Source of the DNA: Snodgrassella alvi
GTDB lineage: Bacteria > Pseudomonadota > Gammaproteobacteria > Burkholderiales > Neisseriaceae
Direction of reading: 5' to 3'
Length of the DNA stretch: 34,998 bases
NCBI RefSeq assembly: GCF_002777825.1
Contig: NZ_MEIR01000036.1
Coordinates: forward strand, 1 to 34,998
Shown here in pieces: positions 7,763 to 17,031 of this stretch (its first letter is position 1; each line of letters starts with the position of its first letter). The position numbers and the translations under genes are program-made. The notes below the pieces were generated by a model. It did no database searches, had not been told where the DNA came from, and saw only the letters and a list, made by a program, of their open reading frames with translations.

Positions 7763-8377
7763 GTGAAAACAATATTTTTAACCTCCTATATTGCCGGAAC
7801 AACCCAGCAGCTTGTAGATTTTATTCATAAAAATCAAATAAACAGTAAAAATGTCCTGTTTATTCCCACTGCTGGCAATGTTGAAAGTTACACCGGATAT
7901 ATAGATGAAGGCAAAGCAGCACTGCAACAACTTGGATTTCAGCTTGAATTACTGGATATAGCCAGTATCGATACCCAGCAGTGCCACCAAGCCTTTGCTG
8001 CCGCGGAAATAATCTGCATAGCCGGCGGCAATACCTTTTATTTATTACAGGAGCTGAAAAGAAAAAATCTGGATCAGTTACTCGTACACAGAATTGTACA
8101 GGGCTGCATTTATATCGGAGAGTCGGCAGGCGCAATCATACTTGCCGCAGATATAGAATATTGTAGTAGTATGGATGACAGCAGTTTGGCGCCTGAGCTG
8201 GAGAACTATACTGGTTTAAACATCATCGATTTCTACCCATTGCCGCATTATATAGAAGAACCCTTTGTAGATTCGGTACAGCAAATCTATGCGAAGTATA
8301 GCAATCATTTAAAATTAATACCTTTTAATAATCAACAGGCTATTATTATAAATAATCACAATTATATAATGGTATAA
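7763..8377 (+). CDS. Peptidase S51 / dipeptidase E-like protein
   Basis: This is a 204-residue cytoplasmic protein with the class I glutamine-amidotransferase-like fold used by S51 serine peptidases. The start is GTG 7763 with GGAG 7 nt upstream. Motifs seen are FIPTAG (33-38), IAGGNTFYLL (86-95), the nucleophile elbow YIGESAGAII (117-126, Ser121) and YPLPHY (158-163, His162). Family members cleave Asp-X dipeptides (PepE) or belong to uncharacterised Type 1 amidotransferase-like groups; the substrate cannot be read from sequence. It lies 38 bp after the nucleotidase gene. No terminator is seen before the ftsY upstream region. Confidence 0.82.
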   Translation: MKTIFLTSYIAGTTQQLVDFIHKNQINSKNVLFIPTAGNVESYTGYIDEGKAALQQLGFQLELLDIASIDTQQCHQAFAAAEIICIAGGNTFYLLQELKRKNLDQLLVHRIVQGCIYIGESAGAIILAADIEYCSSMDDSSLAPELENYTGLNIIDFYPLPHYIEEPFVDSVQQIYAKYSNHLKLIPFNNQQAIIINNHNYIMV

Positions 8378-8564
8378 ATATCCATGAACATAAACAGACA
8401 AAAGAATTACGCGGATAAGCACAACCGCCAGAATAACATGGCAATAATGACATGATGTATTATCAAACAAGCATCTGCTTAGGCTACAATAGCACAATTA
8501 ATTCATTACCAAAGACAAGTGTTTATTGAACTTTGGTTTACCCTAGTATCAGGAATACCTCCCC

Positions 8565-9857
8565 ATGTTTCGATTTTTTAAAAGAAAAAAAAATACTGAG
8601 CCAGCAGTGGAACAACCTGTATCCACGCCCAGCCAGCCAGAGAGTGTACAACAGCCACAGGATGTAATTGTTGAATCAGCTCCGGCTGAAACAACTGTTA
8701 AAACTGAAGCGGAAACCAACCACCCTACCACAGCCGAAGCAGCACCAGCTGACGAAGCAACTGCCCAACCGGCCACCGAGACAGCCGAAGAAATCATCGT
8801 ACCGACAGTGGTAGATGAACCGGCAGCTATTGTCACAGCCACAGAAACAGCACCAATTCAGACAGCGGCAAGTGAAAATGCCATGGTTATCCCAGTTGCA
8901 CCAGCAGAAACCAGTAGCGAAGCAGAAAAACCAGCTAAGCTGGGCTGGGCGGCACGTTTAAAACAGGGGCTGAGCAAATCGCGTAACCACATGGCCAAAT
9001 CGCTGGCTTCTGTATTTGGCGGCGGCAAAATCGACGAAGACCTGTATGAAGAGCTGGAAACCGTACTGCTCACCAGTGATATGGGTATCGAAGCCACCGA
9101 AAAACTGCTGGCACAGGTACGCCAGCGTGTTACCCTGAAAGGGCTGAAAAACGGTAACGAACTGCGCAGTGCCCTGAAAGAGGCACTGTATGAATTACTG
9201 CTGCCCCTACAGCAGCCTCTGATTTTACCCACAGATAAAAAGCCGTTTGTTATCATGATGGCTGGTGTCAATGGCGCAGGCAAAACCACCAGCATCGGTA
9301 AACTGGCAAAGTACTTTCAGAGCCAAGGTAAAAGCGTACTATTGGCCGCCGGTGATACTTTCCGCGCTGCTGCACGCGAACAGTTGCAGCAATGGGGTGA
9401 GCGCAATAACGTTACCGTAATCGCACAGGCTTCCGGTGATTCAGCCGCTGTGTGTTTTGATGCACTGGAAGCGGCGAAAGCGCGTGGCATTGATGTAGTA
9501 CTGGCTGATACCGCTGGCCGACTGCCAACCCAGTTGCATTTGATGGAAGAAATCAAAAAAGTAAAACGCGTACTGCAAAAATCCCTACCCGAAGCCCCGC
9601 ATGAAGTGATGCTGGTACTGGATGCCAATGTCGGCCAGAATGCCATTAATCAGGTAGTAGCCTTTGACGATGCCCTAGGCTTAACCGGTCTGATCGTTTC
9701 CAAACTTGATGGCACCGCCAAAGGCGGTATTCTCGCCGCTTTAGCCGCCAAACGCCCTATTCCGGTACGTTTTATCGGCGTAGGTGAAGGCATCGATGAT
9801 TTACGCCCGTTTGATGCACGCGCATTTGTGGATGCGTTAATTGAGGATGAGGAATAA
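8565..9857 (+). CDS. ftsY: Signal recognition particle receptor FtsY
   Basis: This is a 430-residue GTPase that docks SRP-ribosome complexes at the inner membrane through SecYEG. A lysine-rich start (MFRFFKRKKN) is followed by a long acidic Ala/Glu/Thr-rich A domain (about 10-125), then the N domain (126-225) and the G domain: G1 GVNGAGKT (234-241), DTFRAAAREQL, G3 DTAGRLPTQ (near 314-322) and KLDGTAKGG (near 379). The acidic tail is of low complexity and creates a spurious open frame on the opposite strand. It is followed by an excellent terminator, so it ends this rightward block. AGGA lies 10 nt before the ATG. Confidence 0.95.
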   Translation: MFRFFKRKKNTEPAVEQPVSTPSQPESVQQPQDVIVESAPAETTVKTEAETNHPTTAEAAPADEATAQPATETAEEIIVPTVVDEPAAIVTATETAPIQTAASENAMVIPVAPAETSSEAEKPAKLGWAARLKQGLSKSRNHMAKSLASVFGGGKIDEDLYEELETVLLTSDMGIEATEKLLAQVRQRVTLKGLKNGNELRSALKEALYELLLPLQQPLILPTDKKPFVIMMAGVNGAGKTTSIGKLAKYFQSQGKSVLLAAGDTFRAAAREQLQQWGERNNVTVIAQASGDSAAVCFDALEAAKARGIDVVLADTAGRLPTQLHLMEEIKKVKRVLQKSLPEAPHEVMLVLDANVGQNAINQVVAFDDALGLTGLIVSKLDGTAKGGILAALAAKRPIPVRFIGVGEGIDDLRPFDARAFVDALIEDEE

Positions 9858-9871
9858 TCTTTTTAAGTGGG

Positions 9872-9910
9872 AAAAAAGCTGGCTATTAATATGAAATAGC
9901 CAGCTTTTTT
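9872..9910 (+). terminator. Intrinsic terminator after ftsY
   Basis: AAAAAAGCTGGCTATT (9872-9887) pairs with AAATAGCCAGCTTTTTT (9894-9910), with a 6-nt loop and a T tract; it lies 14 bp after the ftsY stop. Confidence 0.93.
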
Positions 9911-10089
9911 ATTGTTTCAGTATAAATTTAATATTCAGATAGCAAGACTTAATCATGTCTACGAACATATTGGAATAGCTGGGTAATCATGTAAATAAAT
10001 ACTATTGAAATTATAAAATTTTACTTTAAGTATTTAATTTATATTAAAATAAATAATAAAAGAGGTTAATTCAAACAATAGAGATATTT

Positions 10090-10644
10090 ATGACTCAGAA
10101 TAATGACAATGTGCCAATGAGTAAATTGTTTTTACAGTACCAGCTATTTGGCTACAACATAATGGCGTATCTGAGTAAATCTCTTGCCACTGCTACATTA
10201 GGAGAGATTGATCATCAGGCTGTAAACAATATAGATGGCTGTTATCAGAAAATAATCTTTCCAGACCAGACTTCGATCCGTTATACCACGTGGAGATATG
10301 GACGGCCATTTTATATTATTTTGTTTAACCCACAGAATAAATACCTATTTGAACTGGATTTATCCAGACTGGTTTGTATTGAAAACCGCTTTAGCTGGTA
10401 TCTGGCTATACCGACTAATCCCGATTCAAGAAAAATTTTGACAGATATACTGCAGCAGGTGCAACTGCCATTTGAGTATAAGGCATGGGTAGAGGCTCAG
10501 AAGATAATGTTAAAACATGGAAAAGTGGTTTTTAAAGAAGGATTTCTATTTCTGGAGGATAATAGTTGGATGAACTACTGGAAAAAGCTCGCTGTACTTG
10601 TTCAGGCTGTAATGAGAAAACATAATATTGCCAACTACGGGTGA
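10090..10644 (+). CDS. Hypothetical protein, 184 residues
   Basis: I do not recognise the family. The protein appears cytoplasmic, with no signal peptide and no clear transmembrane helix. It is rich in aromatic residues (Tyr, Trp, Phe), with WRYGRPFYIILFNPQNKYLFELDL (central, about residues 67-91), FSWYLAIPTNPDSRKILTDIL and a basic C-terminus MRKHNIANYG. It stands alone between the ftsY terminator and the 3' end of mcrC, with AT-rich DNA on both sides (9911-10089 and 10645-10817) in which I see no other gene. The lower G+C than ftsY and its place beside a restriction locus suggest accessory DNA. A role linked to McrBC is possible but unsupported by any motif. Confidence 0.65.
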   Translation: MTQNNDNVPMSKLFLQYQLFGYNIMAYLSKSLATATLGEIDHQAVNNIDGCYQKIIFPDQTSIRYTTWRYGRPFYIILFNPQNKYLFELDLSRLVCIENRFSWYLAIPTNPDSRKILTDILQQVQLPFEYKAWVEAQKIMLKHGKVVFKEGFLFLEDNSWMNYWKKLAVLVQAVMRKHNIANYG

Positions 10645-10817
10645 ACTGTAAAATTAATAGTTTGCTACAGATGATGGTTTGATTAGTCAAACACTGTTTT
10701 GTGTAAACTGGATAAGATAATAGAAAAACGATTAGTAATAAATTTTATGTCATAATTTTAATTTATTATCAGAATAGCTGGGATGGAATAATGGATTCAG
10801 ACATACAGCAATCTTAT

Positions 10818-11924
10818 TCAGCCACATCGACAATGGCATAATAAATTCAGCAGATTTTTTCTGATCAGGCTGGACTCCTGACTTAAATCAATGGTACAAA
10901 ATCTGAATTGATGGTTTTGAATAGTGACATATTCATTAATTGTGTCATTTATCACTGGATATAACAGCATTCCAGTTGTATTGCAGGATGGCGGATCGGC
11001 TGCATTTTCCTGACTTCTCAGATAAGCATATAGCTGATAGATATGGCTGCTTTTAAAAGCCTTGTTTTTGTAGTGGGACTGATGATGAATCGATGTGCAT
11101 TTGGTATCAATAATCAGACGATGATTGCAGTTGCGATGCTCAATAACCAGATCTGTTTGCATATTAGGCAAAAAATTTTTTATGCCAGAGCTAGCCTGTT
11201 GCTGCTGCCAGTATAACCGTTTGCCTGTGCTTATTTTCCAATCGTTGCTATTCAGGTTTGCCCGGCAAAATCCAGCTACTGCTTTTTCAAATAAACGCCG
11301 TAACCAGTGATCGGTTTTCTTTACCTGTTCGACCTGATGTATACCTGCCAGCTCAGTGGGAATGTCCAGATTAAAAATAAGCCGGCACAGGGTGAGCAGG
11401 GTTTTATCCTGTTTGCCTGATTGATCGAAATAGTCGGTTAAATAGTCATAGTGGGTTGACTGGCCTATTTTCAGCGCCGTAAAACGGTTGATGATTTTCT
11501 GGCATTGCCGAATTAGTATTTTATCCTGTAACTGTAGCAGCAAGGCATGTGCAGCCGCATGGATATAACGGTTTTTAGGTGTATCAATGGTTAAATTATC
11601 AAAATAGCATTTAATTCGGCCTTTTTCCAGTAGTTGTTGTCGTGTTGTGACAAGCATATCTATTTTTCCCCTGACACGATTCAGTACCTGAGTATGTTGC
11701 TGATAGCCACAGGATAATGAGCGCATCAGCCTTTTACCTACGGCCTGACAATACAGTTTGGCCACCAGCTTGATCAGATCCTCTGGATTATTTTCCAGTT
11801 GTACCCGTTGCTGTTCGCCAAGTGTCTGGTACAGATCAGAAGCATAGAGTAAAAGCAGCCAAATGTTTCTAATAGGTACAGTGGCTACGGTGGTTTTTAC
11901 TGTTGATTGATTAGACAGATTCAT
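10818..11924 (-). CDS. mcrC: McrC family nuclease subunit of a modification-dependent restriction system
   Basis: This is a 368-residue partner nuclease of McrB. The N-terminus VPIRNIWLLLLYASDL (16-31) matches the McrC start pattern, which stimulates the McrB GTPase. The C-terminal PD-(D/E)XK nuclease has Asp258 (MQTDLVIEH) and Asp273-Thr-Lys275 (RLIIDTK), the usual D...DxK layout, so catalysis is probably intact. The gene starts 5 nt after the mcrB stop, so the two are translated together. McrBC complexes translocate DNA and cut between modified sites, restricting phage or foreign DNA carrying modified cytosine. The Cys/His-rich tail (CHCRCG) is at the very end and probably not functional. 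Confidence 0.87.
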   Translation of the reverse strand: MNLSNQSTVKTTVATVPIRNIWLLLLYASDLYQTLGEQQRVQLENNPEDLIKLVAKLYCQAVGKRLMRSLSCGYQQHTQVLNRVRGKIDMLVTTRQQLLEKGRIKCYFDNLTIDTPKNRYIHAAAHALLLQLQDKILIRQCQKIINRFTALKIGQSTHYDYLTDYFDQSGKQDKTLLTLCRLIFNLDIPTELAGIHQVEQVKKTDHWLRRLFEKAVAGFCRANLNSNDWKISTGKRLYWQQQQASSGIKNFLPNMQTDLVIEHRNCNHRLIIDTKCTSIHHQSHYKNKAFKSSHIYQLYAYLRSQENAADPPSCNTTGMLLYPVINDTINEYVTIQNHQFRFCTIDLSQESSLIRKNLLNLLCHCRCG

Positions 11925-11929
11925 AACAG

Positions 11930-13642
11930 TTAGCTGGCATCAGACAGTAATAATTCTATGGCATCTTCAATTTTATTTGGTTCATCAAACCAGTATTCTG
12001 CTAGTAAGGGCTGAATTTCAGTATAAATGATATTTCTGAACCAATTATCGGCATCAGTTATAGCCTTATTACTGATCAGGTAGCTGTGTCCGATCGTAAA
12101 TGCAGCCCCAAGCATCGGATCTTCACTGATTAGCTGGTTCAGTTGGTGCATACGTTGCTGCCAATTCAGTAACTTTTGTGGTGCGATAGTGGTTTTTTCA
12201 GTCATATATTCCAACCACCTGTCACCAAAATTTGGGTGCAGACTGAAAAATGCAAAGCGGCGCCGTAAGGCAAAATCAACCATCGCCAATGAGCGATCGG
12301 CAATATTCATGGTACCGATTACGTACAGATTATCTGGAATAAAAAAGCCCTTTTCATGTTCGCGCTTATAGGTTAATTCGAGTGCTTCATGGGCAGTACG
12401 CTTATTAGCTTCCAGCAGGGTTAGCATTTCTCCAAAAATCTGTGCTGGATTACCACGATTGATTTCTTCAATTACCATGACATAATTTGTATTGGCATCG
12501 TTTCTTGCCTGATTGGCTATTTCGATAAAAGGCCCATCAATTAACTCAAGCTTGCCATTGCTGGATGGGCGATAGCCACGGATAAAATCCTCGTATGACA
12601 TATTCGGGTGAAACTGGATCGCTTTAATATTATCAAAATCGCGATAGCCGACTATCAGATTAGCCAAACGTTTGGCCAGCCAGGTTTTTCCTGTGCCGGG
12701 TGGCCCTTGTAAAATCAGGTTTTTCTTTTCAGTTAATCTTGCCTGAATGATTGCTAGCTGATCCGGGTCGATAAAGCAGCCTTCTGCTATTAAATCGTTC
12801 AGGGTATAAGGTTCTCTGACTACCGGCTGGTCAATACTCTTCAGAATATCAGTATCTTTTTCATCTGTAATATCAGGATTATAGTTCAATAGTTTATATT
12901 GCCCTTTTCCCATAAAAAGTAAAATATTTTGATCGCGTAATTCTTGAAGAGTTCGGCTCAGGGATTGGCCTATATTATTATTATTTGGGTATAGAGTTTG
13001 CAGCGGTTGCTGATACTGATTTAGAAATTGTTGTCGGGTAAAAATATCGCTATCATTTTGCTGACAAAGCGCCTTAATGAAACCCAGTACTGTTTGTTGC
13101 CAGCCATTATTTTCCTGCACCTGATTTACAATGTCATTTAATTGTTGTTTAGCAAGATTGATATCACCAAAACGTTCCCGCCAATAGGGTGCGTTGCAAA
13201 ATTTGTTGATATCCTGAGGCTGATTATGAAAGGTGAAATTAACTAATTGCTCAGATTGCCAGTTGGAAATATTTACCTGCCAGATAGTTTTTAAGCTGGT
13301 ATAAAAATACCATTTTTTTTCAGGTGTACATTTTTTCCACTCGATTTTCAGGGATTTATCATCGCCCGGATTGTCAATAACAGTACCAATGGCCTTAATT
13401 TTCATTACTGAAACAGGGTAGCCTTGCGTATCGAAAGGCAAATCATCCGTTTGTACGTAAGTAGCCTTGATTGCAACCTGATCACCAGTACTAATTAAAC
13501 GAATCAGCTCCATATCCTTGCTATTATTGCCGTTGTATAGCCACTCGCCTTTGTTGATAAAATTTTCACTCTGGTCATCATTATCATTAAAACAAGCTCC
13601 TAAAAACCAATAGTTTTCATTTGTATTAATCATTTTCTTCAT
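11930..13642 (-). CDS. mcrB: McrB family AAA+ GTPase with EVE-like N-terminal domain
   Basis: This is a 570-residue motor and specificity subunit. Residues about 9-125 (YWFLGACFNDNDDQSENFI, GDQVAIKATYV, SVMKIKAIGTVID) look like an EVE-type modified-base reader rather than the E. coli McrB DNA-binding domain. A middle segment (180-252, FTRQQFL...LQELRDQNILLFMGKGQYKLL) resembles a winged helix. The AAA+ module has Walker A GPPGTGKT (313-320), Walker B VMVIEEINRGNP (388-399), the McrB signature MNIADRSLAMVDFALRRRF (445-463) and arginine-finger candidates at 460-462. The signature reads NIAD where E. coli has NTAD. It is encoded directly upstream of mcrC. The start at 13642 has only a weak ribosome site; an ATG at 13633 is an alternative. 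The target modification is not predictable beyond a modified base. Confidence 0.88.
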   Translation of the reverse strand: MKKMINTNENYWFLGACFNDNDDQSENFINKGEWLYNGNNSKDMELIRLISTGDQVAIKATYVQTDDLPFDTQGYPVSVMKIKAIGTVIDNPGDDKSLKIEWKKCTPEKKWYFYTSLKTIWQVNISNWQSEQLVNFTFHNQPQDINKFCNAPYWRERFGDINLAKQQLNDIVNQVQENNGWQQTVLGFIKALCQQNDSDIFTRQQFLNQYQQPLQTLYPNNNNIGQSLSRTLQELRDQNILLFMGKGQYKLLNYNPDITDEKDTDILKSIDQPVVREPYTLNDLIAEGCFIDPDQLAIIQARLTEKKNLILQGPPGTGKTWLAKRLANLIVGYRDFDNIKAIQFHPNMSYEDFIRGYRPSSNGKLELIDGPFIEIANQARNDANTNYVMVIEEINRGNPAQIFGEMLTLLEANKRTAHEALELTYKREHEKGFFIPDNLYVIGTMNIADRSLAMVDFALRRRFAFFSLHPNFGDRWLEYMTEKTTIAPQKLLNWQQRMHQLNQLISEDPMLGAAFTIGHSYLISNKAITDADNWFRNIIYTEIQPLLAEYWFDEPNKIEDAIELLLSDAS

Positions 13643-13881
13643 CTATGCCAATTGTCAGAAGCAGTAGCCAAATCATAGCATGTTAATTATTTTTTATTAA
13701 TATGGCTAAGTTTTTAGCATGATCATGTTAAGGTTTAATAAGCTGGTTTTAATAACAGACTGTTTTAAAAATAAATTTTAATATATCGGCATAGATTTAA
13801 TGGTGATCATTCTAAATACTGGCAAAATTTCTGTCTGATTCTGAATGGCTAACACAATATCTGCCCAAACTCTGGTCAAAT

Positions 13882-13907
13882 AAAAACGCGGTGTAATACA
13901 CCGCGTT
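13882..13907 (-). terminator. Intrinsic terminator of prlC
   Basis: On the minus strand AACGCGGTGT pairs with ACACCGCGTT (10 bp, loop ATT plus pairing bases) and is followed by TTTATTT. It lies 20 bp past the prlC stop codon. The rest of 13643-13926 is AT-rich and shows no gene; the mcrB promoter should lie there. Confidence 0.9.
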
Positions 13908-13926
13908 GTCTGTATTGAGCCTAAAT

Positions 13927-16026
13927 TCAGGCTGCTTCATTAAAACCACAATGACGCAACAGTGCATCTATTTGTGGCTCGCGGCCGCGGAAAGCTTTGA
14001 ATGATTCCATGGCCGGGCGGGAACCGCCTACCGCGAGGACTTCACGCCAGAAGCGCTTACCTGTGGTGGCTGCATCTGCTTCTTCCTCAAACGCAGCATA
14101 GATATCGGCGGAAAGCACTTCCGCCCAGCTGTAGCTGTAGTAACCAGCAGAATAACCACCGGCAAAGATATGGCTGAATGAATGGGCAAAGCGGTTAAAA
14201 TCTGGCTGAGGCATCACCGCTACTCTGCGGCGTACTTCCTGCAAGGTTTGCTGCCAGTCGCAGCCCGGATGGCTATAGATTTCCATGTCAAACTGAGCAA
14301 ACTCCATCTGGCGCAGCATAAACAGGCCGGTTTGGAAGTTTTTGGCCGCCAGCATTTTGTCGTAAAGCTCTTTAGGCAGCGTGGCACCGGTATCCTGATG
14401 GCTGCTCATGCCAGCCAGCACATCGTATTCCCAGACAAAGTTTTCCATAAACTGGCTGGGCATTTCCACTGCATCCCACTCCACGCCATTAATGCCGGAT
14501 ACACCCAGCTCATCTACCTGCGTAAGCAGATGGTGCAGACCGTGGCCGGTTTCATGGAACAGGGTCAGGATTTCATCGTGGCTTAAGCGTGCGGTATTAC
14601 CGGCTACAGGCGGGGTAAAGTTGCATACCAGATAGGCAATCGGTGTCTGGAGTTGGCCGGTATGATCTCCGCTGGTGAAACGGCGGCGGCCGCGATAGTC
14701 ATTCATCCATGCGCCCCCGCGCTTACCAGCACGGGCATACAGATCCATATACACACCGCCAATAATGGCTCCGCCCTGCTCCAGCTCATAATAGCGTACA
14801 TCTGGGTGCCATACTGGTACTTGTTTTTCAATAAAATGCACACCGTACAATTTATCAATCTGAGCAAACAGGCCAGCCAGAACACGATCAGCCGGGAAGT
14901 ATTTTTTTACCTCAGTCTGGCTGAATGCATACTTGGCCTGACGCAGTTTTTCACTGGCATAGGTAACATCCCATGGTTGTAAATCATCCAGTCCGAGCTG
15001 CTCATGGGCAAATGCTTTCACTTCGGCCAGATCTTTTTCAGCAAATGGTTTGGCGCGGCTGGCCAAGTCTTGCAGGAATGTCAGTACTTGTTCCGGCGTA
15101 TCGGCCATCTTGGTGGCCAGAGACAGTTCAGCATAATTCTGGAAACCGAGCAATTGTGCTTCACGTGCGGCGATTTGCAGAATACGGTTGATATTAGCGG
15201 TATTGTCCCATTTGGCGTCACCCAGCTCACTGGCACGGGTTGAGTAGGCATGATAAAGCTGCCGGCGTAGTTCGCGGTTGTGCGCATATTGCATTACCGC
15301 CAGATAATGCGGCATTTGCAGGCCGATTTTATAGCCGGTTTTACCCTCGGCTTCGGCTGCGGCGGCAAACATGGCCAGTGCTTCTTCTGTCAGCCCGCTG
15401 ATTTCGCTGTCGTGGGCAAAGTCGGCAGCACTGCTGCTATGGCTGGATGCATTCTCTTTACCGGCCAGTGCTTCACCATTGGCAAAATACAATGCAAACG
15501 CGTCGGTGGCATCAAGGACATTCTGGCTGAATGCGGCGGAAAGTTGGGCACCCTCTGCCTGCAATGCTGCAAATTCAGCTTGTTCCTGTGCCGGCAGTTC
15601 TGCGCCACTCAGGACGAAATCGCGTAAATCATGATTCAGCTTGGTTTGCTGTGCTGTACTCAGTTGTGCATATTCTGCACTGGCCTTAATACTCTTGAAG
15701 CGCTCATATAAAGCGATATCCTGACTGATGGCAGTGAAAAACTCGCTCACTTTCGGCATCAAAGCATTATAAGCTGCACGTAATTCAGGGGTATCGGCCA
15801 CACTGTTTAAATGGGCAACGACTCCCCAGATACGGCCAACACGTTCAGTAATATTGGTTAAAGCTTCTACCGTGTTATTCCAGTTTATGCCAGACTCTGC
15901 TTTCAATGCAGTAATAGCTGTATTAGCCTGATTCATGGCTTCGGTCATGGCCGGTTCAATATCATTAGCGCTGATGGCATCAAAGCGTGGTTCGCTGTCC
16001 AGATTCAACAAAACATTTTCAGACAT
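13927..16026 (-). CDS. prlC: Oligopeptidase A (M3 family zinc metallopeptidase)
   Basis: This is a 699-residue cytoplasmic thimet-type peptidase that degrades signal peptides and other short peptides. The zinc motif HETGH lies at 491-495 (LFHETGHGLHHLL), and the downstream ligand region contains GINGVEWDAVEMPSQFMENF. The start at ATG 16026 (MSENVLLNLDSEPRFD) agrees with family length and has GAGA upstream. The open frame continues 113 codons further to 16365, but that part overlaps the divergent carbonic anhydrase gene and is rejected. The C-terminal Mg/zincin-type subdomain (SFSHIFAGGYSAGYYSY) is present. The gene is monocistronic by its terminator. Confidence 0.93.
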   Translation of the reverse strand: MSENVLLNLDSEPRFDAISANDIEPAMTEAMNQANTAITALKAESGINWNNTVEALTNITERVGRIWGVVAHLNSVADTPELRAAYNALMPKVSEFFTAISQDIALYERFKSIKASAEYAQLSTAQQTKLNHDLRDFVLSGAELPAQEQAEFAALQAEGAQLSAAFSQNVLDATDAFALYFANGEALAGKENASSHSSSAADFAHDSEISGLTEEALAMFAAAAEAEGKTGYKIGLQMPHYLAVMQYAHNRELRRQLYHAYSTRASELGDAKWDNTANINRILQIAAREAQLLGFQNYAELSLATKMADTPEQVLTFLQDLASRAKPFAEKDLAEVKAFAHEQLGLDDLQPWDVTYASEKLRQAKYAFSQTEVKKYFPADRVLAGLFAQIDKLYGVHFIEKQVPVWHPDVRYYELEQGGAIIGGVYMDLYARAGKRGGAWMNDYRGRRRFTSGDHTGQLQTPIAYLVCNFTPPVAGNTARLSHDEILTLFHETGHGLHHLLTQVDELGVSGINGVEWDAVEMPSQFMENFVWEYDVLAGMSSHQDTGATLPKELYDKMLAAKNFQTGLFMLRQMEFAQFDMEIYSHPGCDWQQTLQEVRRRVAVMPQPDFNRFAHSFSHIFAGGYSAGYYSYSWAEVLSADIYAAFEEEADAATTGKRFWREVLAVGGSRPAMESFKAFRGREPQIDALLRHCGFNEAA

Positions 16027-16127
16027 AGTATTCTCATCAGAAAAATACCTGTAAATTTGCGGTTTTTCAGGTAAATCGGGTGGAAGGAGCAGGAGCTGCT
16101 GTTTATCTTCTGCTATAAATGATGCTG

Positions 16128-16133
16128 TATAAT
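16128..16133 (+). promoter_or_regulatory. Candidate -10 element of the carbonic anhydrase gene
   Basis: A perfect TATAAT, directly preceded by TG, lies 22 bp before the ATG in the 129-bp divergent gap with prlC. No good -35 hexamer is seen at 16-18 bp spacing (ATCTTC or TATCTT), so this is a partial call. AAGG 8 nt before the ATG is the ribosome site. Confidence 0.45.
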
Positions 16134-16155
16134 GCAATAGGATAAGGTCAAAACC

Positions 16156-16695
16156 ATGAAAAACAATATTCGTTCTTATTTGAATACGCAACCACAAATT
16201 GCTGATACTTGTTATATAGATGATATGGCAGTGCTTATCGGGGATGTGATTTTGCATGAACAGGTATCTGTGTGGCCGTTTGCGGTGATTCGTGCAGATG
16301 TAAACAGTATGCAAATCGGTGCCAGAAGCAATATTCAGGATCACTGTATGCTGCACGTGAGCCATAAAACAGCCGCGAAGCCGGAAGGTTCACCATTGCT
16401 TATCGGTGAAGATGTAACTATTGGCCATCATGTTAATTTGCATGGTTGTACCATTGGTAATCGTGTTCTGGTGGGTATCAATTCAATAGTGCTGGATGAC
16501 GCCATTATTGAAGATGAGGTGATGATCGGTGCCGGCAGTTTGGTTCCGCCACGCAAACGATTGGCCAGTGGCTATCTGTATATGGGTTCGCCAGTGCAAC
16601 AAATTCGCCCATTAATAGAAAAAGAACGCGAGTTTTTACCATATTCTGCGGCGCATTATGTTAAATTGATGCAAAATTACCAAGTTAACCCTTAA
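16156..16695 (+). CDS. Gamma-carbonic anhydrase family protein (YrdA-like)
   Basis: This is a 179-residue left-handed beta-helix protein built from hexapeptide repeats (AVLIGDVIL, SVWPFAVIRADV, VTIGHHVNLHGCTIG, VLVGINSIVLDD, VMIGAGSLVPP). The zinc ligands of the family are visible: His67 (MLHVSH), His91 or His92 and His96 (IGHHVNLHGC). A short loop (KTAAKPEGSP) takes the place of the proton-shuttle acidic loop of the archaeal Cam enzyme, as in bacterial YrdA/PaaY types. Activity towards CO2 hydration is therefore uncertain. The protein is predicted to be a cytoplasmic trimer. The gene is divergent from prlC and is followed 15 bp later by a short lipoprotein gene. Confidence 0.9.
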   Translation: MKNNIRSYLNTQPQIADTCYIDDMAVLIGDVILHEQVSVWPFAVIRADVNSMQIGARSNIQDHCMLHVSHKTAAKPEGSPLLIGEDVTIGHHVNLHGCTIGNRVLVGINSIVLDDAIIEDEVMIGAGSLVPPRKRLASGYLYMGSPVQQIRPLIEKEREFLPYSAAHYVKLMQNYQVNP

Positions 16696-16710
16696 TGTAA
16701 GGATTATGGA

Positions 16711-16851
16711 ATGAAGAAATTTTTGTCTTTAGGCTTGTTGTGCAGTGCACTGGTATTAGCTGGATGTGCTAGCCATGGCACCGGCGGTGGCCAGACTGAA
16801 GTATATGGCCAGCTCAAAAGTGGGGTGGAATCATCTCATACAGGCCATTAA
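16711..16851 (+). CDS. Very small lipoprotein (46 residues)
   Basis: ATG 16711 is preceded by TAAGGA with an 8-nt spacer. The product MKKFLSLGLLCSALVLAGC carries a perfect lipobox LAGC (Cys19), leaving only 28 residues after processing (ASHGTGGGQTEVYGQLKSG then VESSHTGH). It sits 15 bp after the carbonic anhydrase gene, possibly in the same transcript. The tail shares the pattern Y-x-x-(L/V)-x-x-x-VES with the second small lipoprotein at 17032, so the two are likely distant paralogues. The function is unknown; small outer-membrane lipoproteins of this kind may be structural or toxin-like (compare entericidins), but nothing here decides it. Confidence 0.75.
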   Translation: MKKFLSLGLLCSALVLAGCASHGTGGGQTEVYGQLKSGVESSHTGH

Positions 16852-17031
16852 ACTTACTGCTTAAGTAGCTTGTCAGTATAAACTATTGTCCTATATGAAT
16901 TAATTAGTGTCGTAAATTGGGTGTATTATGTGGTTGGAAAGTGCAAAATTTGCATGGACTGATTGTTATAGTGGTAGAGTTAAACTGGATTAGCAAAGCA
17001 GTTTCTCAAACCAATCACAAAGGACACTATA

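Noticed and set aside
8549-8842. 97-codon minus-strand frame opposite the ftsY acidic domain
   Set aside because: It is an Ala/Val/Ser/Gly-rich antisense of low-complexity acidic codons, a common artefact in ftsY.
16027-16365. 113-codon N-terminal extension of the prlC reading frame
   Set aside because: It overlaps the divergent carbonic anhydrase gene and its ribosome site; the ATG at 16026 gives the family's usual start and length.
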